This document shows positions 11,507 through 19,732 of a DNA stretch of 64,000 bases, piece by piece (the first letter of the stretch is position 1; each line of letters opens with the position of its first letter). The translations under genes and the position numbers were made by a program. The notes under the pieces were generated by a model. That model worked only from the letters and a program-made list of their open reading frames with translations, was not told the DNA's origin and ran no database searches. The stretch is from assembly GCA_022925895.1 (NCBI GenBank), contig JAKSYS010000232.1:18339-82338 (forward strand). The letters run 5' to 3'. The stretch comes from Fragilaria crotonensis (taxonomy: Eukaryota; Bacillariophyta; Fragilariophyceae; Fragilariales; Fragilariaceae).

Positions 11507-14500
11507 TTAGTCGCAACGTGAGCCGTCATCCCTGCTTTGTACACTTTCAGCACAGGTAAAGTCATCGTCATCATCATCATCGCCTCCCTCATTGCTGTGT
11601 TCGTATGACCTACTACTACTTTCATCATCATCACCTTCATCGTTGCTGTCGTCGTACGTACTATCATTGTTACTATTCTCACAATTTGAGAAAAGGGAAT
11701 CACCATGGCCACTGAACCACATCATTCTTCGCTGGAGCCATCGAGCTATTCCCAAGAGTTTGCTTTTCTTGACTGAATTCCTCGCCAAGCCGCCTTGATT
11801 GGTTCGACGGAAAAAATATGATTTTATTAAAGCATTCACGGCTTCCCATCCCTGTTGCGAGAAGCGATGCAAGCACTTCCACTCTTGCATGTATCGCATA
11901 ACATGTGAGGACGAAAGCATATGAGTATAATTAGTGCATCCCTCTTTGCCATAGACTTTCACCCAGTCACAGAACCAGGCATCGATATGGGCCTGAAAGG
12001 TTCGTATCTCAGCTTCGGTTGCATCTGTGTTCTTCCGAAGGAGAATTATTGCTGACCTGTATCGATGAAAGCAATGAAGCAACAAATGTTTATTCACATC
12101 TGAGTCAGGAAACGAGTCCTCGATGAGCAACTCAATTGAGTTCATTACAGCCCGAGTGCGATTGTTGTCCATTGACAACGTCCCCATGTTGCCTTCCTCG
12201 GTAAGTGGGAAGCGCCATTGGGAAGGTGCCATCCCTGTACCCAGAATCTTAGTATTGATAGTGCGTGTGATACGAAGAACATACTCATCTTGTCGTCGAC
12301 TGGACCCGTTTGCTACTGTCCAGTCCAACAGTCCTTTTTGAGCGTTTGAAATTCCGGAACGAAGGATACTCTCGATTGATTTCAACCCAACTCGATTTTC
12401 CAAATGCAAAATGCATACTACTGCCTGCAACACGAGGTACATAGCTTGATCCTTTGGTTCGCTGTCAGCCAGCATTTGAGTTATATCTCTCGTCCGCTGC
12501 TCATTTACAAGCTGTTGTCGGAGTCGCTGCTGGCGATCAAAAAGTGTGCCAGTGACCGGCAATGAACGACTAGCGAGTTCATCGGTGATGTGACGAGCCC
12601 AAACTGCTTTGTCGCTTTGCTGACTTGGTTTGAAGTCAATATCAAATCTGTCGCCTTCAATCATTAGTTCTCCTTTACGACGAACGTACATCTTCTGCTG
12701 CTGGTGAGAGGGGATATTGTCGTGACCTCCTTCGTCGTGGTTGCCAGCATCTGCATCGATAAGAACATCATGAACTAGCTCAGTCAGGACACGAAGCTCA
12801 TCCTCAAGTTCAACCCTCACCTCTGGATCAGCCAAAAATGGGTAGTGATAGCACTCTTCATCATTGTCGAGGGGCTTCTCTCTGCATAACACGCAGCTTG
12901 CCTTGTCTTGAGGAACATGCAAGGATGAAGACCGGCATGGACAAATGTAGCAAAACTTTTCCTTCACTTTGGCGGCCCCGCCATCATCAAGGGCTCCCCA
13001 CTGGAGCTTCATATCTCCGGGAAAGGACATCTTAAATTTCTGACAGAGTAATGCCCTGGCCACCTCACCATCATTGAACTTGTCGTAGTACAGTGCTCGA
13101 AATCCATTGAGAGTTGTCTTATTATCTTTTGCAATCACAATTCGAAGCGGAAAACAGAGATTCCGGCTCTGAACAAGAGAGTCAGGTTCATGTAGTAGAA
13201 GGGGATGCTTTGTTAGTGGATCGCAGAGTCCCATATCATTAAACTTTAATCCCGCCGCTACATGAGAAATGGAATTCGTCAGTTGAGCACCATCGGATGT
13301 AAGTGCCAACTCCACTGCTCGACTCTTGGCTACCTCCATAAGGCCAAACGCCTCAAACAAAGTCTTTGTCACCTTTATCGCATCGAATTCGAAGCCCTCG
13401 CCAATGTCATTGTCATGATCAATGTTGCTGTTCTCATCGTCGATGCCTTGAAATGTTTGTCCTATCATAGTGAATGGACAGAATGCCTCGGCAGCTGCTT
13501 CTAACATCCTGGCTGTTCGTAATATTGAAGACTTACTAGGAAGAATACCTCGTGCATACTTCTCAGTCACATCAACATGCCGCAACACCTCGATTCCTGC
13601 CAGACTTAAATTGAAGCCGGCAACATCCATGGCCTTCAAAATCTTCCATGGTGTGAAAACACTTTTCCGAAGATGGCTTCGAACCTTTTCAATCATGCAG
13701 CGTTGTACTTCGCCATCAAGAAAGTTGTCATCCCACATGCAATCAACAAGAATCGCAGCTTTGCTCTTGTCACAACATCGTTTCATGTCCTTAACGTTCA
13801 ACAGCTTTGACAACGCAGACCAAGCATCGCCAGCATTGCAGTGTGAAGAAATTTTTTCTATTTCAGAATAAGTCCATTCAAACGACAGTATACTGTCGAC
13901 AACAATCTTTGCAAGGCGACTCTCTGGAAACTTGCGTTTGTCTGCAAAAGATGACCTGTTAACAAAATCATCTATAAGCATTGACAACTCACGAGAGAAT
14001 TGAGTATTCTCAATTTGGATACGATGTTTCCTACTCTTCAGCACGGGGTCGCTATGGCACTTTCCACTTTGTTCAGCATCAGCATCATTGAATTGCTGCG
14101 TTTCGATATTCTTACTGTGCACTTTAAGTTGCGCAATCTCTGCTGTAAGAGCCTCCATTTTCACAACAAGATTAACATGGCTGCGATCAAGTTCACTCAC
14201 GCGCTTATTCAACCATGCATTTTTCTCTTCGAGTGCAGTGGTGTACTTTTCTTTCATTGATTCAAGTTTCTCGTTAGTTGCCGGAGTAACACATGTTGTT
14301 ATCGGTGGCCGCGTGGCCATGTAGTAGGGCATTGTATAACTTCTGGTTTCGGGGCTGCTGATTTCTTCATCAACATTGAGCGACGACAAAGAAGGATTCC
14401 CTACTAGTACTTGCTCATGATTGTTATCACTCCCAAATGATGAGGCAAATAATCGTTGGGGTGCAACAAGCTCTGATTCTGCACCTGCACTTTGTTCTTC

Positions 14501-14935
14501 GCCACCACTTTCCTCACCAGCAGCAGCTGTTTCTGAGGTACTCCATTTTACAGAATTTTGACGTCGAGGCTTTTTCTTGGTCGGGCTTGCAGTTGGTGAT
14601 TTGATTTCATTCTTCGCGTCGTTGGTGCAGGGAGATGCAGATAAATTGCAAAATAAAAAATCATCTCGTCCTTGTTTTCCGACCTGCTTGGTATTTTTTT
14701 CTCGATACGGCTTTTGAAGGGTTGTAGGGTGGGCCAGATTCGAATGTCCACCTGTACACACGTAGCGTTTCTTCTGACGGTTGGCCCTTTTCATGTTGTT
14801 ATTTACAGCATCCTCAAGCAGATCACAACCGTGGCAAAAAAAGTAGTCAGGATACTCTTCTTTCCGATTTTTTCCAAACGAGAGACATGTGACAGGGTAA
14901 TCCCTGCCTCGTTTGTAGAGATCATGTGGCCGCAT
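11507..14935 (-). CDS. T1 putative DDE-type transposase, 1142 residues, RAG1/CMC-like layout
   Basis: Probably the enzyme that cuts and joins T1. In order: an N-terminal zinc-like region (CHGCD at 34-38, then C60 and H64); an Asp/Glu/Ser-rich linker to about 200; a coiled coil at about 220-285; a globular region to about 500; then the candidate catalytic core. The core has D548 (TSDGAQLTN), D650/D651 (WGALDDGG), a cysteine cluster straight after (CYICPC at 662-667, CVLC at 681-684, CYH at 695-697), LHLENRVG at 843-850, and E1031 in QQGWEAVN followed by FFRRTN. This order (D, D, CxxC, LHx, E..N) is that described for RAG1, Transib and CMC transposases. The C-terminus is a long Asp/Ser/Glu tail. 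The frame is unbroken and starts at the first ATG. The family is unnamed here; the catalytic assignment is inference. Confidence 0.6.
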   Translation of the reverse strand: MRPHDLYKRGRDYPVTCLSFGKNRKEEYPDYFFCHGCDLLEDAVNNNMKRANRQKKRYVCTGGHSNLAHPTTLQKPYREKNTKQVGKQGRDDFLFCNLSASPCTNDAKNEIKSPTASPTKKKPRRQNSVKWSTSETAAAGEESGGEEQSAGAESELVAPQRLFASSFGSDNNHEQVLVGNPSLSSLNVDEEISSPETRSYTMPYYMATRPPITTCVTPATNEKLESMKEKYTTALEEKNAWLNKRVSELDRSHVNLVVKMEALTAEIAQLKVHSKNIETQQFNDADAEQSGKCHSDPVLKSRKHRIQIENTQFSRELSMLIDDFVNRSSFADKRKFPESRLAKIVVDSILSFEWTYSEIEKISSHCNAGDAWSALSKLLNVKDMKRCCDKSKAAILVDCMWDDNFLDGEVQRCMIEKVRSHLRKSVFTPWKILKAMDVAGFNLSLAGIEVLRHVDVTEKYARGILPSKSSILRTARMLEAAAEAFCPFTMIGQTFQGIDDENSNIDHDNDIGEGFEFDAIKVTKTLFEAFGLMEVAKSRAVELALTSDGAQLTNSISHVAAGLKFNDMGLCDPLTKHPLLLHEPDSLVQSRNLCFPLRIVIAKDNKTTLNGFRALYYDKFNDGEVARALLCQKFKMSFPGDMKLQWGALDDGGAAKVKEKFCYICPCRSSSLHVPQDKASCVLCREKPLDNDEECYHYPFLADPEVRVELEDELRVLTELVHDVLIDADAGNHDEGGHDNIPSHQQQKMYVRRKGELMIEGDRFDIDFKPSQQSDKAVWARHITDELASRSLPVTGTLFDRQQRLRQQLVNEQRTRDITQMLADSEPKDQAMYLVLQAVVCILHLENRVGLKSIESILRSGISNAQKGLLDWTVANGSSRRQDEYVLRITRTINTKILGTGMAPSQWRFPLTEEGNMGTLSMDNNRTRAVMNSIELLIEDSFPDSDVNKHLLLHCFHRYRSAIILLRKNTDATEAEIRTFQAHIDAWFCDWVKVYGKEGCTNYTHMLSSSHVMRYMQEWKCLHRFSQQGWEAVNALIKSYFFRRTNQGGLARNSVKKSKLLGIARWLQRRMMWFSGHGDSLFSNCENSNNDSTYDDSNDEGDDDESSSRSYEHSNEGGDDDDDDDFTCAESVQSRDDGSRCD

Positions 14936-15350
14936 GCTTTACTTCGCTTGCAATACACTCGAAAAGTGCTGAGGTACTGCGTTATCTCCTCGACAAAGAT
15001 CACATGCTACTCTGACTTGTGACAACGCAAATTCTTGCGATCCAAATTTCTCGCGTACATTCTACGTGTGAATTGGTACACATTTCTAATTTACCTCCAC
15101 GTGGCAGGTCACTTCTGAGCCACAAATCGACTTCTCCAAAAAGCCGAACGACGATGCGTCCGTGCATCTCGTGTTACAACCCTATGTAACAAGCTTAACG
15201 ATGCACTATCTCTACGTCGTTTGAAGAATTGGTTGAGAAATCAAGCTTTGAATGAGCTCAGAAACCGTTATCGACTCTGTACTAAAGAGTGCTTTCTCAG
15301 ATCATACAAAAGCGAAAGTGATAACGGTCTTTTAACGAGAGGCTGGCGGG

Positions 15351-15388
15351 ATCGGGCCACTGCTCCAGAGCCCGAATGGTCTCTAGTG
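15351..15388 (-). promoter_or_regulatory. T1 shared upstream block, right copy
   Basis: Inverted copy of 9762-9799 with 3 mismatches in 38 bp. It lies about 415 bp upstream of the start of the 1142-residue gene. Confidence 0.55.
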
Positions 15389-15600
15389 GCGTGTCACAAA
15401 CATCCGTTTTTGCTGAACGAACCATCAAATTGTGTGACGTTATGTGGGCAGTTGAAATAAGTGTGGATGCGTCAGCAATCATCGTGATACAAACTTTTGA
15501 GTTAATAACGAATTCTTGTATCACGGACTTTCAGTTTAACTAAAAATATATTTAACGTTAAGTTCACAACTGCCTGATACAAAATTTTGTGATACGCAAA

Positions 15601-15617
15601 GGAGTTAACAACGCCCC
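15601..15617 (-). repeat. T1 right terminal inverted repeat
   Basis: Exact reverse complement of 9211-9227, followed directly by the second target copy TCA at 15618-15620. Confidence 0.9.
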
Positions 15618-15678
15618 TCAAACCCCCTGGTGCGGCCGTGCGCTAGTTCTACCAGTAGTAGGTACTACTAAGCTACTA

Positions 15679-15703
15679 CCGTAAAACTCTCTGGTTAAGA
15701 CCC
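15679..15703 (+). repeat. T2 left terminal inverted repeat (25 bp)
   Basis: Begins CCGTAAAACTCTCTGG and ends AAGACCC. Exact inverted match to 18790-18814, with TA outside it. Confidence 0.93.
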
Positions 15704-16137
15704 CTCGTAGGATAAGACCCACTCCCTCCAAAAAGGGATGTTTTCCGTACATGTGCATGCCAATCCAGTAGTACTTCGTTCTAACTAGAATGGACAACAC
15801 GACCGAAAAGAGGACGAAAAGGGCTTCAATTCCATATACAACACTTATATAATCAGACGACGTTACGAATGATTTCTATTCAAAGATATAGGTGAATCAC
15901 AATGATTTTGACGGATTCCTATGGGTGCCAACAGACATTTTTGGCCAAAACAAACCATGCGTGCTTGCACACACAATTTTCAATGGATCAAACACGACCC
16001 CATAGAAATTTGTTGAAGCATTTTGCAATTGCTGTGCCACAAAACAACGCTGTTGCAAGCAATCAAAAGTGACATGAGAGCAACAACCCCTGCCTCTGCT
16101 TTCTGTTGTCTGTTCATTTGTTGATGAGTCACTCACC

Positions 16138-16662
16138 ATGTCCATGTCACCATCCGCAGGAAGAAACGCAAGCACCAGTGCCAACAGTCCACCAATACAT
16201 CCGTGCGGTGTCACGGTTGAGATTGTTGGTACTGGGAGGAGTGATCGTGGACGCTCCTGCGAGGAACATGATGTTTGTGGTACGGTGTTGCAGGAAGACT
16301 CCGTTGTGCGGATACGCCACATGCAGATCATTGGTGATACAGGAAAAGAGGAATCCGCGCTTGCTGTCTATTGGATTAGTGACGGAATTGATCGCTGTCG
16401 TGTTGGATTTCTTCCGCGTCACCTCATGAAGCAGTGGCAACTGTATGATGGGCGTATTGCACAAGTGGTAGATGTATACGAAGGGTCTGAAAGCCCTACA
16501 AAACGACGCAAGAATGTTCGAAATTGCGGTTGCTGTGAGGCTGTTCTTATTGACAGTCGTGACGAGGAGGGTGCGACCGGTAGTAGTGACAACCGAAAAC
16601 GCACCTGCAGCGAGAAGAACGACAGTTCTGCAGCAAACAAGCAACAGAAACAACAAGAGTGA
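16138..16662 (+). CDS. T2 accessory protein of unknown function
   Basis: 174 residues starting at an ATG with a good context (ACCATG). The middle of the protein is compact and hydrophobic (SALAVYWISDGIDRCRVGFLPRH, about residues 72-95), followed by YDGRIAQVVDVYEG. Then comes a Lys/Arg patch, a CGCC cluster and a Ser/Glu/Gln-rich tail. No domain was recognised. It is convergent with the transposase gene, whose stop is 78 bp downstream, and lies fully inside the T2 ends, so it should be part of the element. An accessory DNA-binding or regulatory protein is possible but not shown by the sequence. Confidence 0.5.
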   Translation: MSMSPSAGRNASTSANSPPIHPCGVTVEIVGTGRSDRGRSCEEHDVCGTVLQEDSVVRIRHMQIIGDTGKEESALAVYWISDGIDRCRVGFLPRHLMKQWQLYDGRIAQVVDVYEGSESPTKRRKNVRNCGCCEAVLIDSRDEEGATGSSDNRKRTCSEKNDSSAANKQQKQQE

Positions 16663-16740
16663 CAAACTAGCTAACATGTTAATTATGGTACGTACTGAGA
16701 GAGGAGGGGCTCCGAGTTGTGATGTTGTTGATCTTGTTGC

Positions 16741-18600
16741 TCACTCCTGCCTGTTTGCGTGCTGGACTTCTTGCAGAAGTTGAACAAGTTGCAACGTGTC
16801 AGGCAGTGGCGGAAAAGATTCTGATGTGATGTGAGAATTAGTACCGTCGATGATGATATTCTTGTTTGATGTCCCATTGTTTGTCTCGCCAAGAATGTGC
16901 CCATGGATGAGCGGTTGGTTGTCTTCATGATGGTAAGAAAGGAGGGGCTCCGAATGATTTCTCGTCTCGTCATCGCTGCTATTGTACTCATGATCACCAC
17001 TCCCATCATCCTCATCGTTAGCCTGTTGCTGCTGGAAAGGATTGTCGTTTCGGTTTCTGAAGGTGTCGTCGTTAACTTCCTGCTCGTCGGCGGTGGCGTG
17101 CTGCTCTTCCTCCTGCTGCTGGTTGTGCGCTTGCTGGTTGCCTCCATGGTAAGAAAGAAGAGGCTCCGAATGATTTCTCAGCATCTCGTCATCATCACTG
17201 GCATCGTCATCGTTCTCATCACGACTCTCATCATCGCTGTTAACCTGCTGCTCCACAGGACAGTTGATTCCGTTTCTGACAAAGGTGTTGACTTCGTCGT
17301 CGTCGGCTGCATGCTCGTCCTCCTGACGCTGGTCGGCTGCATGCTCTTCCTCCTGACGTTGGTCGGCTGCATGCTCTTCCTCGTCCTGCACTGAAGGATA
17401 ATAGCTGTACGTTCCATGACGCCATGCATTCCTTACCATCTGTGCAGGTAAGTCACGACAAGACGTCGAACACCATTCAGCGATGTGTTTTCTGGTCGGT
17501 GGATCGATTTTCCCTTGGTGTAAACCAGTACTAATCATCCATTCCTCCCACAGTTTGCGCAATCTGGATTTGAATGGTTTATTAACGCCAACATCAACCG
17601 GTTGGCACAGAGAAGTGCAACCACCAGGAATGTGTTCGACCTCAACACCCAAATCCTCGATTGCGTTTACAGTCGATTTCATCATGTGACAGCGGTAAGA
17701 GTCAAGCAACAGCAGCGGAACAATTCCAGGAGGTGCCTGGTCTACGTACGGCTTCAAGATTCTCTCGATCCATAAATGCATCACTCTTTCATCCATCCAT
17801 GCATTGCCTTGGCATGCGTACACTATGTCATCTGGATAAGTGACGAATTCGTTTTTTTCAATGCGACCATTTGGAGCTCCTTTAAAAACAAGTAATGGGG
17901 TAAGTACACGACCGCTTGCAGACACTGTCATGGCACATGTTACCCTCTTTGTGTCGCTTGTTGACTTTCGAATGTGAATTGTTCGCTGTCCCGCTAACTC
18001 AAGCGTACTCTTCGCATTGAATGTAAATGGAACAGGTGTTTGATCCATATTAAGGATAAAATCTTCATGACGGTTGCTCTGTATAAGTTTTGGACGGATT
18101 GTTCGCACGTAATCTTGAGCCAAACCTGCAGTCTCGGATGGGGATCGCTGGCTTTCATGTGTTCCCATCCTGTGGACGAGACTGTGTTTTCTGATCCACC
18201 TCCGTACACTTTGATACCTTGCCCGGCTTGATTTTCGTTGGAACTCCGCCATCAATCGAGAAGCTTGAATGACGACAGTAGAAATAGAAACCGCAAACCC
18301 TTGTTCTCTTAGTTCAAAGATGAATTTGAGTAGATCATTTTCAATTGGCGCTAGGACTGAAGTAGGACCCTTAGCTGTACTCTTTGCCTTTGAGTTGCCG
18401 TGTTCCATCATGGTCCTTGAAATTGTCGACCATTCTCTGTACTGTTTCGGAATTATGTTGAGTGCTCGACATGCGGCCCTGATAGATTCACCTGCCTCTA
18501 CGCGCCTTCTCACATTCCTAACGATTGCAAGCCTCTCAAAGTTCGCGAAACGCCTCCTTCTGCTGCTGTTACTGAGAGTAGGAGTAGTAGTCCCATCCAT
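16741..18600 (-). CDS. T2 pogo/Tigger-like transposase (DDE_1)
   Basis: 619 residues from the ATG at 18600; the open frame continues upstream but with no better start. Residues 15-75 form a helix-turn-helix region (RLAIVRNVRRRVEAGESIRAA), and a second CENP-B-like DNA-binding region covers about 85-165. The DDE_1 core follows. The three acidic residues are visible in LNMDQTPVPF, LLLLDSYRCHM and CQPVDVGVNKPFK. The core supports excision and integration at TA. The C-terminal 150 residues are acidic and repeat-rich: EEHAADQRQ units in tandem, and two copies of RNHSEPLLSYH. The frame is intact, so the element may be functional. It is longer than most pogo transposases because of this tail. Confidence 0.9.
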   Translation of the reverse strand: MDGTTTPTLSNSSRRRRFANFERLAIVRNVRRRVEAGESIRAACRALNIIPKQYREWSTISRTMMEHGNSKAKSTAKGPTSVLAPIENDLLKFIFELREQGFAVSISTVVIQASRLMAEFQRKSSRARYQSVRRWIRKHSLVHRMGTHESQRSPSETAGLAQDYVRTIRPKLIQSNRHEDFILNMDQTPVPFTFNAKSTLELAGQRTIHIRKSTSDTKRVTCAMTVSASGRVLTPLLVFKGAPNGRIEKNEFVTYPDDIVYACQGNAWMDERVMHLWIERILKPYVDQAPPGIVPLLLLDSYRCHMMKSTVNAIEDLGVEVEHIPGGCTSLCQPVDVGVNKPFKSRLRKLWEEWMISTGLHQGKIDPPTRKHIAEWCSTSCRDLPAQMVRNAWRHGTYSYYPSVQDEEEHAADQRQEEEHAADQRQEDEHAADDDEVNTFVRNGINCPVEQQVNSDDESRDENDDDASDDDEMLRNHSEPLLSYHGGNQQAHNQQQEEEQHATADEQEVNDDTFRNRNDNPFQQQQANDEDDGSGDHEYNSSDDETRNHSEPLLSYHHEDNQPLIHGHILGETNNGTSNKNIIIDGTNSHITSESFPPLPDTLQLVQLLQEVQHANRQE

Positions 18601-18789
18601 TATGGACAAGAACGATGTCAACAAACAAAACTGTGAACGAACGCAACAGTCACGTTTCACAAACGCGCGCCAAATAACAAGTAGGTAAAAAGACTTTTTT
18701 ATGGCGCACATTTGGACGGAATCTTGCTCTTGGTTTACGTAGGTTAAGACCCACCCCGCAAAAAAAGTGTCAAAACCCGCACAATTCCT

Positions 18790-18814
18790 GGGTCTTAACC
18801 AGAGAGTTTTACGG
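18790..18814 (-). repeat. T2 right terminal inverted repeat (25 bp)
   Basis: Exact reverse complement of 15679-15703, followed by TA at 18815-18816. Confidence 0.93.
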
Positions 18815-18816
18815 TA

Positions 18817-19732
18817 GGTATTGTACAAATTCCATGCACTATGAATATGGACAGTAAAGTCGGATTTCGGATTGCTAAATACCGTAGACCCCGAACACCG
18901 AATACCGACTACCGACTCCTACGAGTACTGAGTGTGTGGAACAAGGTACTAGTACTGTGTACTCCGGAGTACCTCTCTCAGGGTTCATGTTGTATTCGTT
19001 CCATATGTTCGGTACGCTGCACGCCATACGTAATTCTACAGTCAGTGCAAAAGATGTCATAGTTCCCAAAATGGTGGTAACACGTACTGCACCACGCACT
19101 ATTGTTAGGAATGTACACCACGCCAATCGACGAAGGCACCTACACTATGCAGATGCTTGTGAACATATAAGCAATACTGGAAATCCAGAAGTTCCGTGGA
19201 TTCCGACTGGCATCGCACAACACACGATGCAATTCCGACTTCCAAGGTCATCCTACTGTTCTACTCATGTGCTATTCTGTACTCGAGTATGTAGCAGTGC
19301 TTGATCGTCAGTGCGACTGCTTGCCTAATGGGACAGATACTCCGAGTACAAGTATGCAAGTACTTGACCTTGCTGTGCCAGCGATGATAGGCAAAGGAAA
19401 GGGTGACCGCAAGAACTGTTGTGAGTACTTGTACCCGTACCCAGTACGAGTAGAATAGTGAATAACCAGTATCAAATTGGCCATCTGCATAGAGCGGTCG
19501 CCAGAAGTGACAATTGATGTGTCGCGACATAGCGGTACATGCACATACTCCGAGTATATGTGTATGGTGTCGACGAATCCAAGAGAATCTCGGTTCAGTT
19601 CTTCTTCACACAGCCAGGATGTCAAGGTTCCCGTCATAATCACAAGATCATCACAGAAATACGACTACACTGATTAGTATTATGAGAGTACATTCATGAG
19701 CCGAGATCTTCAAACTCTTCTCTTAGATCATC
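18817..19732. other. Intergenic with RTACTCCGAGTAY palindromes
   Basis: No gene was recognised. Three short palindromes of the same type occur at 18959-18972 (central CCGG variant), 19337-19349 and 19545-19557. The last two share the core TACTCCGAGTA. They lie upstream of the Ric8-like gene. Confidence 0.5.

Larger units (their letters stand above)
9211..15617. mobile_element. T1: complete 6.4-kb DNA transposon with 17-bp TIRs and TCA target duplication
   Basis: The left end at 9211-9227 reads GGGGCGTTGTTAACTCC. The right end at 15601-15617 is its exact reverse complement. A direct TCA flanks both ends (9208-9210 and 15618-15620), as expected for a 3-bp target duplication. Both subterminal regions are crowded with GATAC/GTATC words, which could be transposase-binding sites. 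Inside are two convergent transcription units whose stop codons are 38 bp apart: a plus-strand BAH-like gene in two frames and a minus-strand 1142-residue DDE-type protein. A 38-bp block is repeated in inverted orientation upstream of both genes. The exact ends and open main frame suggest a young insertion. The superfamily is not certain. Confidence 0.85.
15679..18814. mobile_element. T2: complete 3.1-kb pogo/Tigger-like transposon
   Basis: The left end at 15679-15703 begins CCGTAAAACTCTCTGG. The right end at 18790-18814 is its exact 25-bp reverse complement. Both are flanked by TA (15677-15678, 18815-18816), the target duplication of Tc1/mariner/pogo elements. A second copy of the GATAAGACCCAC / GTTAAGACCCAC word lies just inside both ends (about 15711 and 18742), in direct orientation, and may be an additional transposase-binding site. 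It carries a minus-strand DDE_1 transposase and a convergent plus-strand gene. T2 lies 56 bp from the target copy of T1. Confidence 0.92.

Noticed and set aside
11507-14935. A true RAG1 homologue
   Set aside because: Only the order and local shape of a few motifs agree. Overall sequence similarity was not visible, and the 3-bp duplication differs from the 5 bp of Transib/RAG.
18601-18828. Longer N-terminus of the T2 transposase
   Set aside because: It would run through the right terminal repeat of T2 and beyond its end. The ATG at 18600 lies inside the element.
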